Source of the DNA: Pleurostoma richardsiae
Taxonomy: Eukaryota; Ascomycota; Sordariomycetes; Calosphaeriales; Pleurostomataceae
Assembly: GCA_030052745.1 (NCBI GenBank)
Contig: JANBVO010000025.1
Span: 434,001 to 498,000, forward strand
Direction of reading: 5' to 3'
DNA: 64,000 nucleotides
This document shows positions 1-11,347 of this stretch, in pieces. Positions within the stretch are counted from its first letter, which is position 1; each line of letters opens with the position of its first letter. Made by a program: the position numbers and the translations under genes. The notes below the pieces were generated by a model that saw nothing but the letters and a program-made list of their open reading frames with translations, had not been told where the DNA came from and ran no database searches.

Positions 1-3000
1 TGATATCGATTTCTGTGGTGTACTGGTAGCTTGAGGGATCATGATTACTTAGCCTTCGCGAGTAAACCACCAAGATTCCAGAACTCCAGTTTCTTCAATT
101 TGTCATGCAACTGTTGTTTCGTCCAATCCTGCCCCAGCATCTTGCTTCAAGAAAAGCAGAGTTCCCATTCTATTCAATGGAATCAATCGGTCCCTCAGGC
201 GAGCCGCTTCTGATAATACCCATCCATCCGCTGAGGGTACTAAAGACCCGAACCACGGGGAGCTCATTGAGGATGGCTGCAGGCCGGTTCCAAATGGGAG
301 GATAAATGGAAGAGGGACTCGGGAAAGACGACGTGGGACCTGTCTGTTGCCCGAGTCGTCTCCACCGTTTCTAGCAGGAGCAGTTCTTTCAGTCTGTGAT
401 GCAATTGACCACTTCTCGCCAGTGGGATCAGCCTTGGTGAACCCGTGCTCGAATGCCTTGGTCTCCTAGTAGTCGTCCCTGACCCTCCTATGCCTAACGA
501 CGCGGCTCCCGAATCAGCGGAACGCAGATTGTACAGTGACGATGAGGCCTCCTTGTTCGTCCTGAACCCAGATGACAGGATCCTACCGTTGTATGGGAAT
601 ATCCTTTTCCGCAGGTTCGAGCACCTTCAGGCACTTCCCACTTATCACAAAGGGTTTTTCTCCATTGCTGGGAAATATGGAGGTCCTGCATCGTTCGTAG
701 AGCCTTAGACGTCGATTCGGGTTGGAGCGAGCTTCTCTCTGGGGAGGAGATGATGCCTGTGACAACATCTTGGACGGCGCGCTAGGATCGCGCTCTCTTC
801 GAGTTATGAGTCCCGCCGATCAGTCTTGTAGAGGTATCGAAACCAGCGGCCTGGGTGGACCGGGGGCGCTTTCTGACGATCCGCACTCCATGGCAGCATC
901 CTGTCAACTTTGAAACACGTCGCGCTACGGCGGCTATTTCGAATGGGGCAGATTGATGGAGCATCATTCATGGCCTCAATATATTTGACTCGAGGAAACA
1001 GGAGAAGCAAGATTCAGTGCTGCCTAAGACCCAATCTCAAGGCAGACGCAACCTTGGCTCCCAACAGAAATCATGTGACTGTAACAACCAGTATGAGTAT
1101 AACCTGAGAAACTTTCTCATTTCTAGAGGGTAGGAAGAAGACCGTATTCAATATCGCACTTCCGATTTGGAACTGGGCATGGGACTATGTGTAGCAAAGG
1201 TGATTGGAGCTATGCTTCACATTATTAGCACCAAGATGAAGGATTTCGATATACGTTTGAAAGGATGTTCGTGACAAGGAAAAGTACGCGGCAAGAAGAT
1301 TAGGACAGTAAGAGAATAATTTTTAGGTTGTCTGGTCGGGATACCGCCAGCACCTGTCGTTCTGACGTCGTCTCACGACGAGCAGAGGAAACCACGCCAG
1401 AGACTGTTCTGATGAGAAACACGCATCATTTTTTTGACACCGAGACCATAATGATGCCTCGAAGGGTTAAGGAATTTAAAAGGAGCTTTATAAAGATGAC
1501 TCCGCATCACCACTGCGGGACTTTCAGCTTCGCTAACATTTTGGAGCAGCCCTTCAGACTGACAGCTTACTACAACCTCTTGGCATCAGCCACAACTGAG
1601 CTTGCTTGAACTCCACGGGATTGCCCTTTTGGCGGGACGCATTTGGACTGATAATGCAAGACTGACATGCAGAGTTGAAGATGGTTCTGAACAGAGCATG
1701 GCTAGGAAATGGGCTACCTGAGTACTTCGGTTGATGATCCTCTTCACTAGCCGGCCCCAGGACCCTGGGCATGACTCAAACCCAAGAGACAGCCCACCAT
1801 GGGCAACCCCATGGTACGAGGGAGCAAAAGAGCACAATGGGGACTGCGGAGTCGTCTGAGGAGTTGCGTGTGGGGGAAGCACACAGAAGGGCCGAGTACG
1901 TGAGAGCTATACGCCCGAGCTATGGCCGTTTCCCGGGTGGACCGAAACCCCTGAACAGTTGGAGACCGTATGGGCCGAGCTCTCATGCATTTGGGAATAT
2001 GCTGCGCAGAACGAGACACAGGGTTGGTATACCAGGTTTGCAATACCAACTTGCTTAGTTGCGAGACTTGTTAGGTTTTGAAGCGCCAAGAATGAGTTTG
2101 AATATGGGCTCCTGGCTGCATCACGGGTATATGGCGGTAGGTGCAAAGACGACCATCAACTGTCCTTCCTAGTAAGCTTAGCGGCATGTAAGAGGTGACC
2201 ATCCTAACTAATTTGCGCGCAAGTCCGCGAGGAGGGAGAGAAAAGAACCCGGCGGAAGGGCCGGCCCCTTCAGGGTCCAAGACACTCCCGGTTATCTCTT
2301 GCTGTAGCTGTAGGCCGGCAGCGGCCTTTGCGCAAACTGCGGGATGCCGAGCCGATCAGATCAGGCGGTCGATCTCGGCGAGGCGAGAGCACAGAAAATT
2401 TGGAGTAGTGGCATGAGGGGCATCCAGACCCCATGGCACCATGGCACACGGCGACGGAGAAGTTCTGAAACCCGCGTGTGGAGATGGGAAATGGTGGAGG
2501 TTTGTTTCTCCTCGAAGAATGGGGAAGAAAGCTGGGTAAGCAAGGCATATGGATGGGTAAGTGGTGGTTTCTGGAAATCGAATCGGACCGGGCCCCATCC
2601 TCGTGCCAAGGGGCCAACGTCATGTACTCCGGCTGCCGGGCTAGGGCCTGGCGTGGCCGTCATAGCCCAGGCTTAGCGGCAGCCACACCGCTGATCCCGG
2701 CGTGCGGGAGCACAAAGTGGACAGGGCTAGTCCCGGCATTACAGGGTAAAGTAGAGATCTGCTGCAGAATAGTTTTCTACGTAGACTTGGCAGGACACCT
2801 GGCCAGCAGCATCAAGAAAACCATGGAAACCTCAATTCGTGTGCCAAGGAACCACCCACCATCCCCCGAAGTGCCATAGAGACGGTATCGACCTTTTCGA
2901 AGCTTCGGAGAATTTCGACCTGCGAGCTGCCGGATGCCGATGGTCCCGTGGGCCTCGCAGGCCGAAGGAGAGCCGCAGACGGCGATAAAGTCAAAAAGCG

Positions 3001-3252
3001 CTTCAAGGCACACCTGCGCCATGCCAGACTGGGCCAGATTCCAGATGCAAGATGCCAATTACCAACGCAAGGCCAGGGACGGCGTCATGCTGATGCTACC
3101 GGATCTCTCGGAGTGCCTGTCGTTGGCTGAAGTGCCTGACACTGCGCCGATTGTGGCTTAGCGCTGGTGCGTGAGGCTGGGCTGTGGCGCCCACGTGACT
3201 GCAAACGTCCTTTGATCTGCCCCAGCGCCACGACTCGCCGCCCCGGCCCATC

Positions 3253-3284
3253 TCCACGCTTCCACGCTTCCACGCCTCCACGAG
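3253..3284. repeat. 8-bp tandem repeat, four units, upstream of the hexose transporter
   Basis: Four consecutive 8-base units occur: TCCACGCT twice perfectly, then TCCACGCC and TCCACGAG with one and two changes. It lies about 480 bases before the transporter ATG. It may be a simple slippage repeat or a cluster of factor sites; the sequence does not decide between them. Confidence 0.8.
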
Positions 3285-3565
3285 TCTGTCCGAGTTTGTG
3301 TGTTCCCCATATCGCTCACCTCCCACTCCGGCGAAACCCCATACCCCTCCCTATCTCCAGTGCTCCGTAGCCTCCATAACACGCTATGTGTAAGCCCACC
3401 CTCGGCGTGGAGCGGCGGTCTAGGCACGCGCGGTGGCTCGAGCCCGCAATCGCCGAAGAGACCCGCATAATCTCGTCTGAGCTGGCCTCCAGGTCTGTCC
3501 TCCTGACAGCCGGACCGATTGGGGAGACCTGGAGCCCCAGAACATGGGGTCTGGCTCCGGGCAAA

Positions 3566-3573
3566 TGACGTCA
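3566..3573. promoter_or_regulatory. CRE/ATF-type palindrome TGACGTCA
   Basis: A perfect 8-base palindrome TGACGTCA sits 194 bases upstream of the transporter ATG. This is the classical site of ATF/CREB-type bZIP factors. Matches to the loose CreA consensus SYGGRG lie nearby at 3407-3412 (GTGGAG), 3529-3534 (CTGGAG) and 3596-3601 (CTGGAG), but six-base matches of this kind are expected by chance. Confidence 0.4.
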
Positions 3574-3766
3574 GAAGCGCCGTCCCACGCTTCCGCTGGA
3601 GGTGATGGCATGCCGCCTCGGCCAGATGCTCCCCAGAGCGCTCCGTGTCCCCCCAAGAAGATAAAACTGAGCGACGATCCGCCATCATGGCACGACTCAT
3701 ACACTGCTTCACAGCACATTCACCCTTCCATCACAGCCGCATACACACAGCAGCACTCGAGCCACC

Positions 3767-5627
3767 ATGAAGGGTCAAGGCATGTTGACAGTACACTTCG
3801 ACAGCCAAAGGGCTGAAGAGGAGAGGGAGAAGACCAGCACCAATGCACAGCCTGCGACAGACTACTCCTCGCTGCCGCGGGTGACCAAGAGATCCTTCCT
3901 CATGGGCGTTTTAGTTTCCATGGGAGGCATGATGTAAGTGTAGATTAGATTGCCTTTGCAATAGCAGCCAGTGCCTGCAGGGGATGCCGAGCATTTGACT
4001 AACACCACACCCAGTTTTGGTTACGATACCGGCCAAATTTCCGGCTTCCTTGAAATGCCGGACTTCCTCGACCGGTTCGGCCAGACGAATTCCCACGGGG
4101 AAGCCGTGTTCAGCACGGTCCGATCCGGCCTGATTGTCGGTCTCCTATCCATCGGCACTTTGATCGGTGCTTTGATCGCCGCGCCCATCGCCGACAAGAT
4201 CGGCCGGAGGCTTTCCATTTCCTTCTGGTGTCTGATCACGTCTATCGGCTTCGTTATTCAGATTGCATCCGTGTCGGCGTGGTATCAACTGATGATCGGA
4301 CGTATCGTCGCCGGTCTCGGTGTCGGTGCCTTGAGTCTACTGGTCCCCATGTACCAGAGCGAGAGTGCACCTCCCTGGATTCGGGGTGCTCTTGTCTCCA
4401 CGTACCAGCTTTTCATCACTATGGGCATCTTCCTGGCAGCCTGCTTCAACTATGGCACCGTGACGCACCAGCGCAACAGCTCTGCCTCTTGGAGAGTCGT
4501 CATCGGGCTGGGATGGCTGTGGACTGCCATTCTTGGATTTGGAATCCTGTTCTTCCCCGAGACCCCCCGATTCGACTATCGACATGGCAATGTACAGCGT
4601 GCAACCGAGACTCTTTGCAAAGTCTACGGTGCATCTCCCAATCATTGGGCTATCCGGACGCAGCTGGAGGAGATTGAGAGCAAGCTCAAGGGCGAGAGTA
4701 AAATCAAGGAGACCCCGATCAGGGAGTTCATCAACATGTTCCGTGCTCCGCGCATGGCCTACCGCATTGCTCTCGGCATGCTCCTGCAGTCCCTTCAGCA
4801 GCTCACTGGTGCCAACTACTTCTTCTACTATGGCACGACGATCTTCCGTTCTGTGAACATCGACTCCTTTATCACTCAGGTTAGTCTTTGCCCGCCGAGC
4901 GGGAAACTATTTGGACCGCTGCGATTGCCTTCCTGGTGTTTGCCAGAGGACTAACTTTGAGACACAGATTATCCTCAACACCATCAACTTCGTCGTGACC
5001 TTCATCGGCCTGTATATCGTCGAGCACTACGGCCGCCGCAAGTCCCTGATCACCGGCTCGATTTGGATGTTTATCTGCTTCATGATCTTCGCGAGCGTGG
5101 GCCACTTCGCCCTCGACCGCCAGACCCCGCAGAACACGCGCAGTGCTGGTATTGCCATGATCGTCTTTGCCTCGCTTTTCATCCTTGGCTTTGCAACTAC
5201 TTGGGGCCCGATGATCTGGACCATCATGAGTGAGATCTACCCCTCGCGCTACCGGGCGAAGGCCATGTCCCTCGCGACGGCCAGCAACTGGATCTGGAAC
5301 TTCCTGCTCGCCTTCTTCACGCCCATGATCACCGGCGCCATCGACTTCCGCTACGGCTACGTCTTCGCCGCCTGCAACGTGGTCGGCGCCATAGTCGTCT
5401 ACTTCTTGGTCATCGAGGGCCAGGGCCGCACACTTGAGGAGATCGACACCATGTACATCGAGCATGTCACTCCCTGGAAGAGCCCCGAATGGGTGGCGCC
5501 CTCGCCTCAGGAGATCGCGAACATCCGCAAGAGGGCTGGCACCGAGGTGGTCGCAGAGGAGCACGACAGCGACGGCCCGCTCACAGCCCCCCCGGACAGC
5601 CAAGTCGCACACCACGAGGATGTGTAA
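3767..5627 (+). CDS. MFS monosaccharide (hexose) transporter, sugar porter family
   Basis: Proton-coupled or facilitative uptake of hexoses across the plasma membrane is the expected role. Three exons are inferred: 3767-3933, 4015-4879 and 4968-5627, giving 563 aa. Intron 1 (81 bases, GTAAGT...CCCAG) joins ATG-AT|T so that the first helix reads GGMIFGYDTGQISGF, a standard sugar-transporter start. Intron 2 (88 bases) follows a CAG codon. Diagnostic motifs follow in order: DKIGRR in loop 2-3, GRIVAGLGVGA in helix 4, PETPRF before the central loop, QQLTGANYFFYYG in helix 7, EHYGRR in loop 8-9, SNWIWNF near helix 10, and a C-terminal GRTLEEID. Twelve helices are expected and the length is normal. 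The substrate cannot be fixed from sequence; glucose or another monosaccharide is likely. The gene converges with the downstream hydrolase. Confidence 0.95.
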
Positions 5628-6156
5628 GGGGAGCTTCGAGGATGGTACACGTATCACATTCGTTGTGTGTCTTTCTGACGTACGGGCTATGATGATGTGT
5701 TCTACGAGCTCTGTACATACTGCACTTACGAGGCGTTTGGGTCAGCCGAGCATGTCCTTACAAAAGATTGGGTCTGGGAGGCGGTCTGATTTTCATGGTA
5801 TCGCGGAACGCTCACGAGCGGATCAGTTTCGCTCGCTTATGATTAGCAGCTGCTAGTGGCCGCGGGCAATACGCCCACGGCAATGAATGAGAATAAAATT
5901 ACGTATAACTGACTCAATGAAGCATTATGTGATCGGCTGGATCGTCCCTCCAATCCGCAGCCTCTTCCCAGGAACGAATCGCCAAGGGAAGATTACCGCA
6001 AACAGGATAATTGATTGCACGGATGATAGACACGCAACATCACTGCGGGTGGAAAGGGCGATATTAACGTTCCCTTGAGGGGCACACAGGCTACACGTGC
6101 AACAACAAGAAGTGTAATGGTAGCGCCGTGTTTTATTCATCTCCGCTGGCATCCCA
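5628..6156. other. Convergent intergenic spacer
   Basis: This is the 3' flank of the plus-strand transporter and of the minus-strand beta-lactamase-like gene. It holds AT-richer stretches that would suit polyadenylation of both transcripts. No coding signal is seen. Confidence 0.6.
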
Positions 6157-8120
6157 TCAGGTCTGTCTCCCTAACCTCAGCTTCAGCATCGGGAGCACCA
6201 GCGCAGTCGCGACCCCGTCCTCGCCCCTCTCAAACACCCAGTCGTCGATGCCCTGCTGCCCCTCCCGGTAACCCCCCAGCGTCGCCCACATGTACAGGCA
6301 CGGGTCCTGCAGCGTCCCCGGCTCCACCATCGGCTGGAACACGGCGCGGAACCCGAGCCGCGAGTCGTAGGCCCCCGCGCCGTCCGCCGTCCTGCGCACC
6401 GTCCTCAGGTTCGTCGGGTACAGCCGCGTGTGGTTTCCTATGCCCATCGACGACACGGCCGGGTGGTCCGCCGCGACGCCCGGCCCGATGAAGGGCACGC
6501 CGCGGCTCACGAGCGCCTGCGCCCCCAGCCCGGGGTGTCCGTTTTCCGCTACGGTGATGATCGCCGTGCTGTTCGTCGCCCCGTCGACGTACGTGCCCGC
6601 GAAGTTGTCCGCCGCCTCCGCCTCCGCCTGGCCCTCTATCGCCGGCATGAACACCGTCCTGAGCGCGTCCATCAGCTGCGTGCGGACCGATGAGGCCGGC
6701 GAGTCGAGCGTCCCGGCCACCAGCACGACCCAGCCGACCTCGTGCTCTGGGCTGAGCACCAGCGCGGTGTGGTACGCGTTGACGTCCCCCTGCTTGGTGA
6801 AGTACTGTACCATGCGGTTGTTGGCCGCCTCGACGTACTCGATCTCCCAGGGCGCGCCGACCGCGGCGCCCGCGTAGCCAGTCTGGACCACGGGCTTGAA
6901 CCAGCGGCGAGTGGCGGCCGGCGGGAGGAGGGCCGACTGCAGCATGGCCTGCGCGGCGGTGACCATGTCCCCCGTGGACATGTAGATGGACCCGGAAGGG
7001 TTGTCGACGCCGAGGTCCCAGTCCCAGATGGCCTGGCCGTCCGGCCCCGGGATGACGCCGCCGGAGGCGGGGGTGTCCTTGTAGCTGCTGTGGGCCATGC
7101 CGAGGCGCGCGAAGATGGCGGTCATGGCGGTGTTGAGGTCCTGGCCGGTGATGAACTCCAGGGCATACTCCAGGATCTGATAGGCGATGTTGCTGTAAGC
7201 GGGCGAGTGCCCGGAGGGGAAGATGGGGTGCTGCTGGAAGAGGTAGTAGAAGAACTCTGCGCGCATGTCAGTTGTCAACCGTCCAATCCTCCATCTGGGG
7301 CTTCCGTACGTTCACGCGTGCAGGCGGGCTGCGTCATGTTCGCTCCGCAGACAGGGAAGTGACACCTGTCTGTCGTGGGAAAGCCGTATCCCACCAGCTG
7401 TTCTGGCGTGAACATGGTGCTGAAGTCGAAAAGGGTAGCTATATGTCGACGGTATCAGCATTTCCGTGACTCTCTCTTCCTCCTCCCGAGGGGCATAGGA
7501 AGGGGGAGGTGTTTTAGCTGACCGTCCCGAGCGATGCCTGCTGAGTGGCTGGCAAGCTGGCCCAAGGTGATATCCTCCCACTGCACGGCATCGAGGTCGT
7601 CATAGATGATCCCATCGCCATCGCGCTTCGACGCCGAGGCAGCTTTGAGAAGCTCTGGCACATATTTCGTCACGGGCTCATTCAGGGGGACTTCCCCGGC
7701 CTCGACGAGAAAGGTCCATACGGTGAACACCTTTGACACGCTTCCAATGCGGAACATGGAGTCTCTATCCACCGTCTCGACCCCAACGCCCATCGAGGGT
7801 GTGAAGTAGTACTCATACAGCGTCTTGTTCTCCTTCGCGGAGAATAGGGCCACGCCCCATGCGGTGTTGTTGGATTTCAGCCCCAGGCTCGCATTCGCCA
7901 GAAGAGCCTCGAATTCTGCCGTCGCACTCACAAGAAGCGGGCTCATTGACAGATGCGCCGGAGGGGGGAAGTCGGGTCCGGCGGGCACGCAGTCTGAGCC
8001 GGGACTGTTCTGCGGTAACAGGGGGACATCGTCCGCATTCACGACAACAGCGGCCGCTGCCGTAACTGCCAGAGCCAGAGCAGCGCGAACCAAACGCCCA
8101 ACGGGTCCCATAGCGGCCAC
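6157..8120 (-). CDS. Beta-lactamase-like (class C / PBP-fold) serine hydrolase, secreted or membrane-anchored
   Basis: The protein belongs to the serine beta-lactamase/transpeptidase-like superfamily; fungal members hydrolyse esters, lactones or amides rather than acting as true antibiotic resistance enzymes. Exons on the minus strand are 8120-7523, 7438-7316 and 7256-6157 (606 aa), with introns of 84 and 59 bases, the second with a CTGAC branch point. Residues 8-28 form a hydrophobic signal or anchor segment followed by a lumenal or extracellular chain with NNT, NAS and NMT glycosylation sequons. The catalytic SxxK motif is S127-V-S-K130 within RIGSVSK, and the second motif is Y261-S-N263 (PAYSN). 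Cysteines near the exon 2 region may form disulphides. The C-terminal part is the usual fungal extension. It lies between a sugar transporter and a bZIP regulator, suggesting a catabolic or detoxifying role; the substrate is unknown. Confidence 0.88.
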
Positions 8121-9609
8121 TGCGGATACGCAGAGAAACCACTTGTCAGGGCGGACATGTGAAGCTAATATGTGCCTTCACAAGCGTTCGGAGACGAACA
8201 CCGTCCGGAAGGATTCACAAGCAATCTCCGCACCCATGCTTCCTAGTCGCTCTTGGAACTGGGCCCGCTGGGGCAAGATAAAGATGCCTGTCCTGTCTGC
8301 ACGACATCACCTGCCATTTCTGGCTTGCTCGTCAGTTATCATAGTCGAGCTAGGTAACCCGCGGTCTTGACAGCGGCTCGGCTCGGCTCACTTCCAGATC
8401 CCGGATATTCTAGGCGTCGGATAGTATGAGGTGAATGACCGTGATAGCGGTGAAGAAATGCGTCAACGCCGAGACCGTTCTGGATTGCCGGATCAGGCAG
8501 TGCGGGGTGCGTTTAATGGGGATAAGTCTCGTCTACCTATTGCTGCTACGTTACGCTACCACACTGGGACACTAACTGGGGTACAGAGCGCGGCGCCATG
8601 CGTCTTGTCAATATGAACCGAACGACTCTGACGTGTGACGGTCGCACAGTCGTCTGCATATGACCCTAGTACTGCGGTAGTCTTCAATCTGTGAATTAAA
8701 GCATGCCGTCCGCTGACAGAAACTCGACAAGGATAATCTTGGAGAGAGTTTGCCGGGTTTGTATATCACGCCAGTCCAAGCGAAACGTCCAGCATTGCTC
8801 TACCGTGATTTGCAGAAAGGAAGGCCATGGATATCTGAGGTCTCTATCAGAAAGCTTAGCTTGAAGATGATGCCGCCGGCAAGAGTTGCTTGATGAGAAG
8901 AGACGTGCTAGCATAGAGACATTCACATGATTGACGATGAATCAACTGACGGGATTGCCAGAGATGAAGGACTTTCTACTTGCTTTTCTCCGCAATACGG
9001 GGTTCGATAGAGTGGACTTCCTGTCTCAGCCAACCATTTGTCTCGTCAACATTCAAAATTCGAATGAATGAGAAAATACTAGAAGGTATTCTGGACAGAA
9101 CAGTTAGGATAGGCCAGGATTATTACGCATGCCAACGTCGATGCGACTGCAGGGGATATCATGGGAGGAACACCTCTCTTGTGAACTGCGAGAGAGGGTC
9201 ATGAACACGTTATTCAACGTCTCCTAGAGACTAAATGCAAGGGATAACCAAGCCGCGGATTCCACGATCATGGACGTCGGGGAAAGGGCCATGAGCGAAT
9301 CCTTCAGCGTTCTCTAGAAGCGAACATCAACGTCCACATGAAATGATGAGTCGTTACGGGAAGGACACGACATAGTGTTGTGGATAGTACTGACATGCCC
9401 CACAAGGCGCTGGACTACTGCAGATTCATATCCAAGCGCTCATCAAATTACCAGCACCAACTCCAACGAGAATCACAAACTTTGATGACACTCTTTCATT
9501 TCACCAAGAAACACCTGATTCGCATGTGTCCTACGCTCACTTAAGCATCTCCTAGCACCTCAAACACCCAAGTACTAGTAGCAAACCTACTCATATCATA
9601 ACTTACATT
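8121..9609. other. Intergenic region between divergent hydrolase and bZIP genes
   Basis: This 1.5-kb stretch lies between the hydrolase start (minus strand) and the bZIP start (plus strand), so it probably carries both promoters. Reading frames are short and featureless. Two related stretches near 9196-9231 and 9287-9322 look like an old short duplication. Confidence 0.5.
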
Positions 9610-10559
9610 ATGAGTTTTCAATCCTTAGAAATGTGGGATCATGATGACAACTGGGCCGGAATGTCAAGTCCAGCTGAGAGGAGGAAGCGACAGAACCGCC
9701 TGAGCCAAAGAGCATATCGTTCGTCTCGCCTGCCCAGTAATGTATAGCATTTAACCTTGTAAAAGCTGACACCATCATAGGTAGGAGGAGACACGCCCAG
9801 CGATGCAACGCGCTCATTTCGGACGAGAACCGCGAGCCACCGTCTACAGCTACAATAAGGCCAGTAGATAGCGCTTGTGCCCAGGCATGCGACGAGGAGC
9901 TGCCTCATCGAGGCGGACTGCAAAGTGACGCTGCCCATGACACGCTTGGTCATCTTCTTATACTCTCCCCTGAAGCACGCGAAAAGGCCGTCGAGTTTAC
10001 GCACCAAGCACTCGTGAACTACAGCCTCCACCTCCACAAACCAAGCGACTTACCGACCCTGGCTCGCATTAATGTGCTAAATGCCCTGGCCAACAACGCC
10101 CTCGCGCTGGGCATCCCAATCAAGGACCTACAAAGCGAGACCTGCACGTCTCCCTTCACTTTCCAAGGGCCGGAGCAGCCAGGCACGGTGGACCGTTCGC
10201 TGTCGGCCCCGGCATGTCTCCGCCCGACGGCTCTGCAGAGGATCGTACCCCATCATCCCTGGCTTGACGTGTTTCCCATTCCGGCTATGAGGGACAACAT
10301 CCTTCTAGGCGTCGAGAGGGGACTGGTGGACGAGGACGAGCTGTGTGGCGACATGATGTCGACCGAGGATGCCGGCGGAGATGCGCCGGCGCCCATCGTG
10401 GTCTGGGGGGAGTCGTGGGACGTTCGCTCCTGGGAGCTCAGTGCCAGCTTCTGGCGGAAATGGGGCTGGCTAGTGCAGGGATGCCCGGAGGCGCTGGAGG
10501 CTACGAACTTCTGGAGGGAGAAGCGAGGGGAGATGAAGATTTCGTTTCTCTTGAACTGA
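9610..10559 (+). CDS. bZIP transcription factor with DUF3425 region
   Basis: A nuclear DNA-binding regulator is predicted. Exon 1 (9610-9718) encodes a short leader and the basic region RRKRQNRLSQRAYR, which keeps the invariant N-x7-R spacing of bZIP proteins. Exon 2 (9781-10559) carries the DUF3425 part, with the hallmark HPWLDVFPIPAMRDN around residues 195-210, and ends with a Trp-rich segment; total 295 aa. The 62-base intron has a GCTGAC branch and CATAG end but an unusual GTTCGT donor. A second donor, GTAATG at 9737, is in the same phase and would insert six residues right after the basic region. There is no clear leucine heptad series after the basic region, as is common in this fungal subfamily. 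Its place between the hydrolase and reductase genes makes it a candidate local regulator; this is inference. Confidence 0.85.
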
Positions 10560-11347
10560 CAAGTTAAGTATCCTGCGGTTCCCCTGAACGCCCGCTCCAG
10601 TCGCCGTATCTTGGGGGCAATGGGGGTATCATGAGTCAGGCACAGACATCAGTTCGTCTCTCTGCATATTACTGTGTGCCCCAGCTTTGATTGGATGCTT
10701 GGTTCAACTATAATGCAGTGTGCTTATGCCCCTGCTACTTAGCGCCGGATTAAAGTGCCAGACGATCCGGCCGAGATCAAGTGGACCATGGTGTCTAGCC
10801 TATCCGTCCGCCTACAACTCCGGCCGGACTACGGAGTGCCGGCCTTCTGCAAGATGCTTATCCCCTTGCTCACGCCGCGTGTGCAGTTTGTCGCGATATT
10901 AACTGCGCAGCTTCAACGCCGGAAGCAGTCAATCTAGTTGTGGTTTCGTACTAACACAAAGACTCATGGTCATTGCAAGGGGGATCATGCGGGACGGCGG
11001 AGATAGGGCCTACTACTGCTTTCTCCATGCTATCTAGGTTCATATCGTTACACAGTTTCCTTGCAGACATGGTTGATATCAACTTCGTCGTGGATAAATC
11101 GTAATTGGTCTACATCTGTGTGGCAGGTGTAGGAATACATCAGATGCTTGCGGGACGTGGTCCTGTGTACTCTAAGCCTATCTTCCGCAGCACCAGGCTC
11201 GCTATATAAGACCAGAGGCTCCCCAGGCTAGACGGGGTTCCCATACGCAGTCCCAGAGACCTGACCAAGCTTCATATTCTTTCTAACCTCAAATATTCAA
11301 CATCCCTCTTCGCCCATCTCGTCCTACATCAGCAGCATACAGCGGCC
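10560..11347. promoter_or_regulatory. Intergenic region and promoter of the aldo-keto reductase gene
   Basis: No gene is recognised between the bZIP stop and the reductase ATG. A TATA-like TATATAA occurs at 11213-11219, followed by a pyrimidine-rich leader containing short CATC/CTC runs up to the ATG at 11348. The earlier half has short frames without family motifs. Confidence 0.55.
11213..11219 (+). promoter_or_regulatory. TATA box of the aldo-keto reductase gene
   Basis: TATATAA lies 129 bases upstream of the ATG, in the context GCTATATAAGACC. It is followed by a pyrimidine-rich stretch compatible with a transcription start. A clear TATA box suggests a regulated rather than constitutive promoter. 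Confidence 0.5.

Larger units (their letters stand above)
1..3766. other. Intergenic region without recognisable gene
   Basis: No reading frame here shows a family motif, and the frames found are short and overlap on both strands as chance frames do. The best of them, on the plus strand at 490-708 (72 codons from its second ATG), matches nothing I recognise. The last kilobase is the likely promoter of the hexose transporter at 3767 and holds an 8-base tandem repeat and a perfect TGACGTCA site. I see no tRNA, no transposon ends and no strong AT bias. Confidence 0.6.

Noticed and set aside
3158-3712. 184-codon minus-strand frame upstream of the hexose transporter
   Set aside because: Several overlapping frames exist on both strands in this GC-rich stretch; no motif is present and it occupies the expected promoter.
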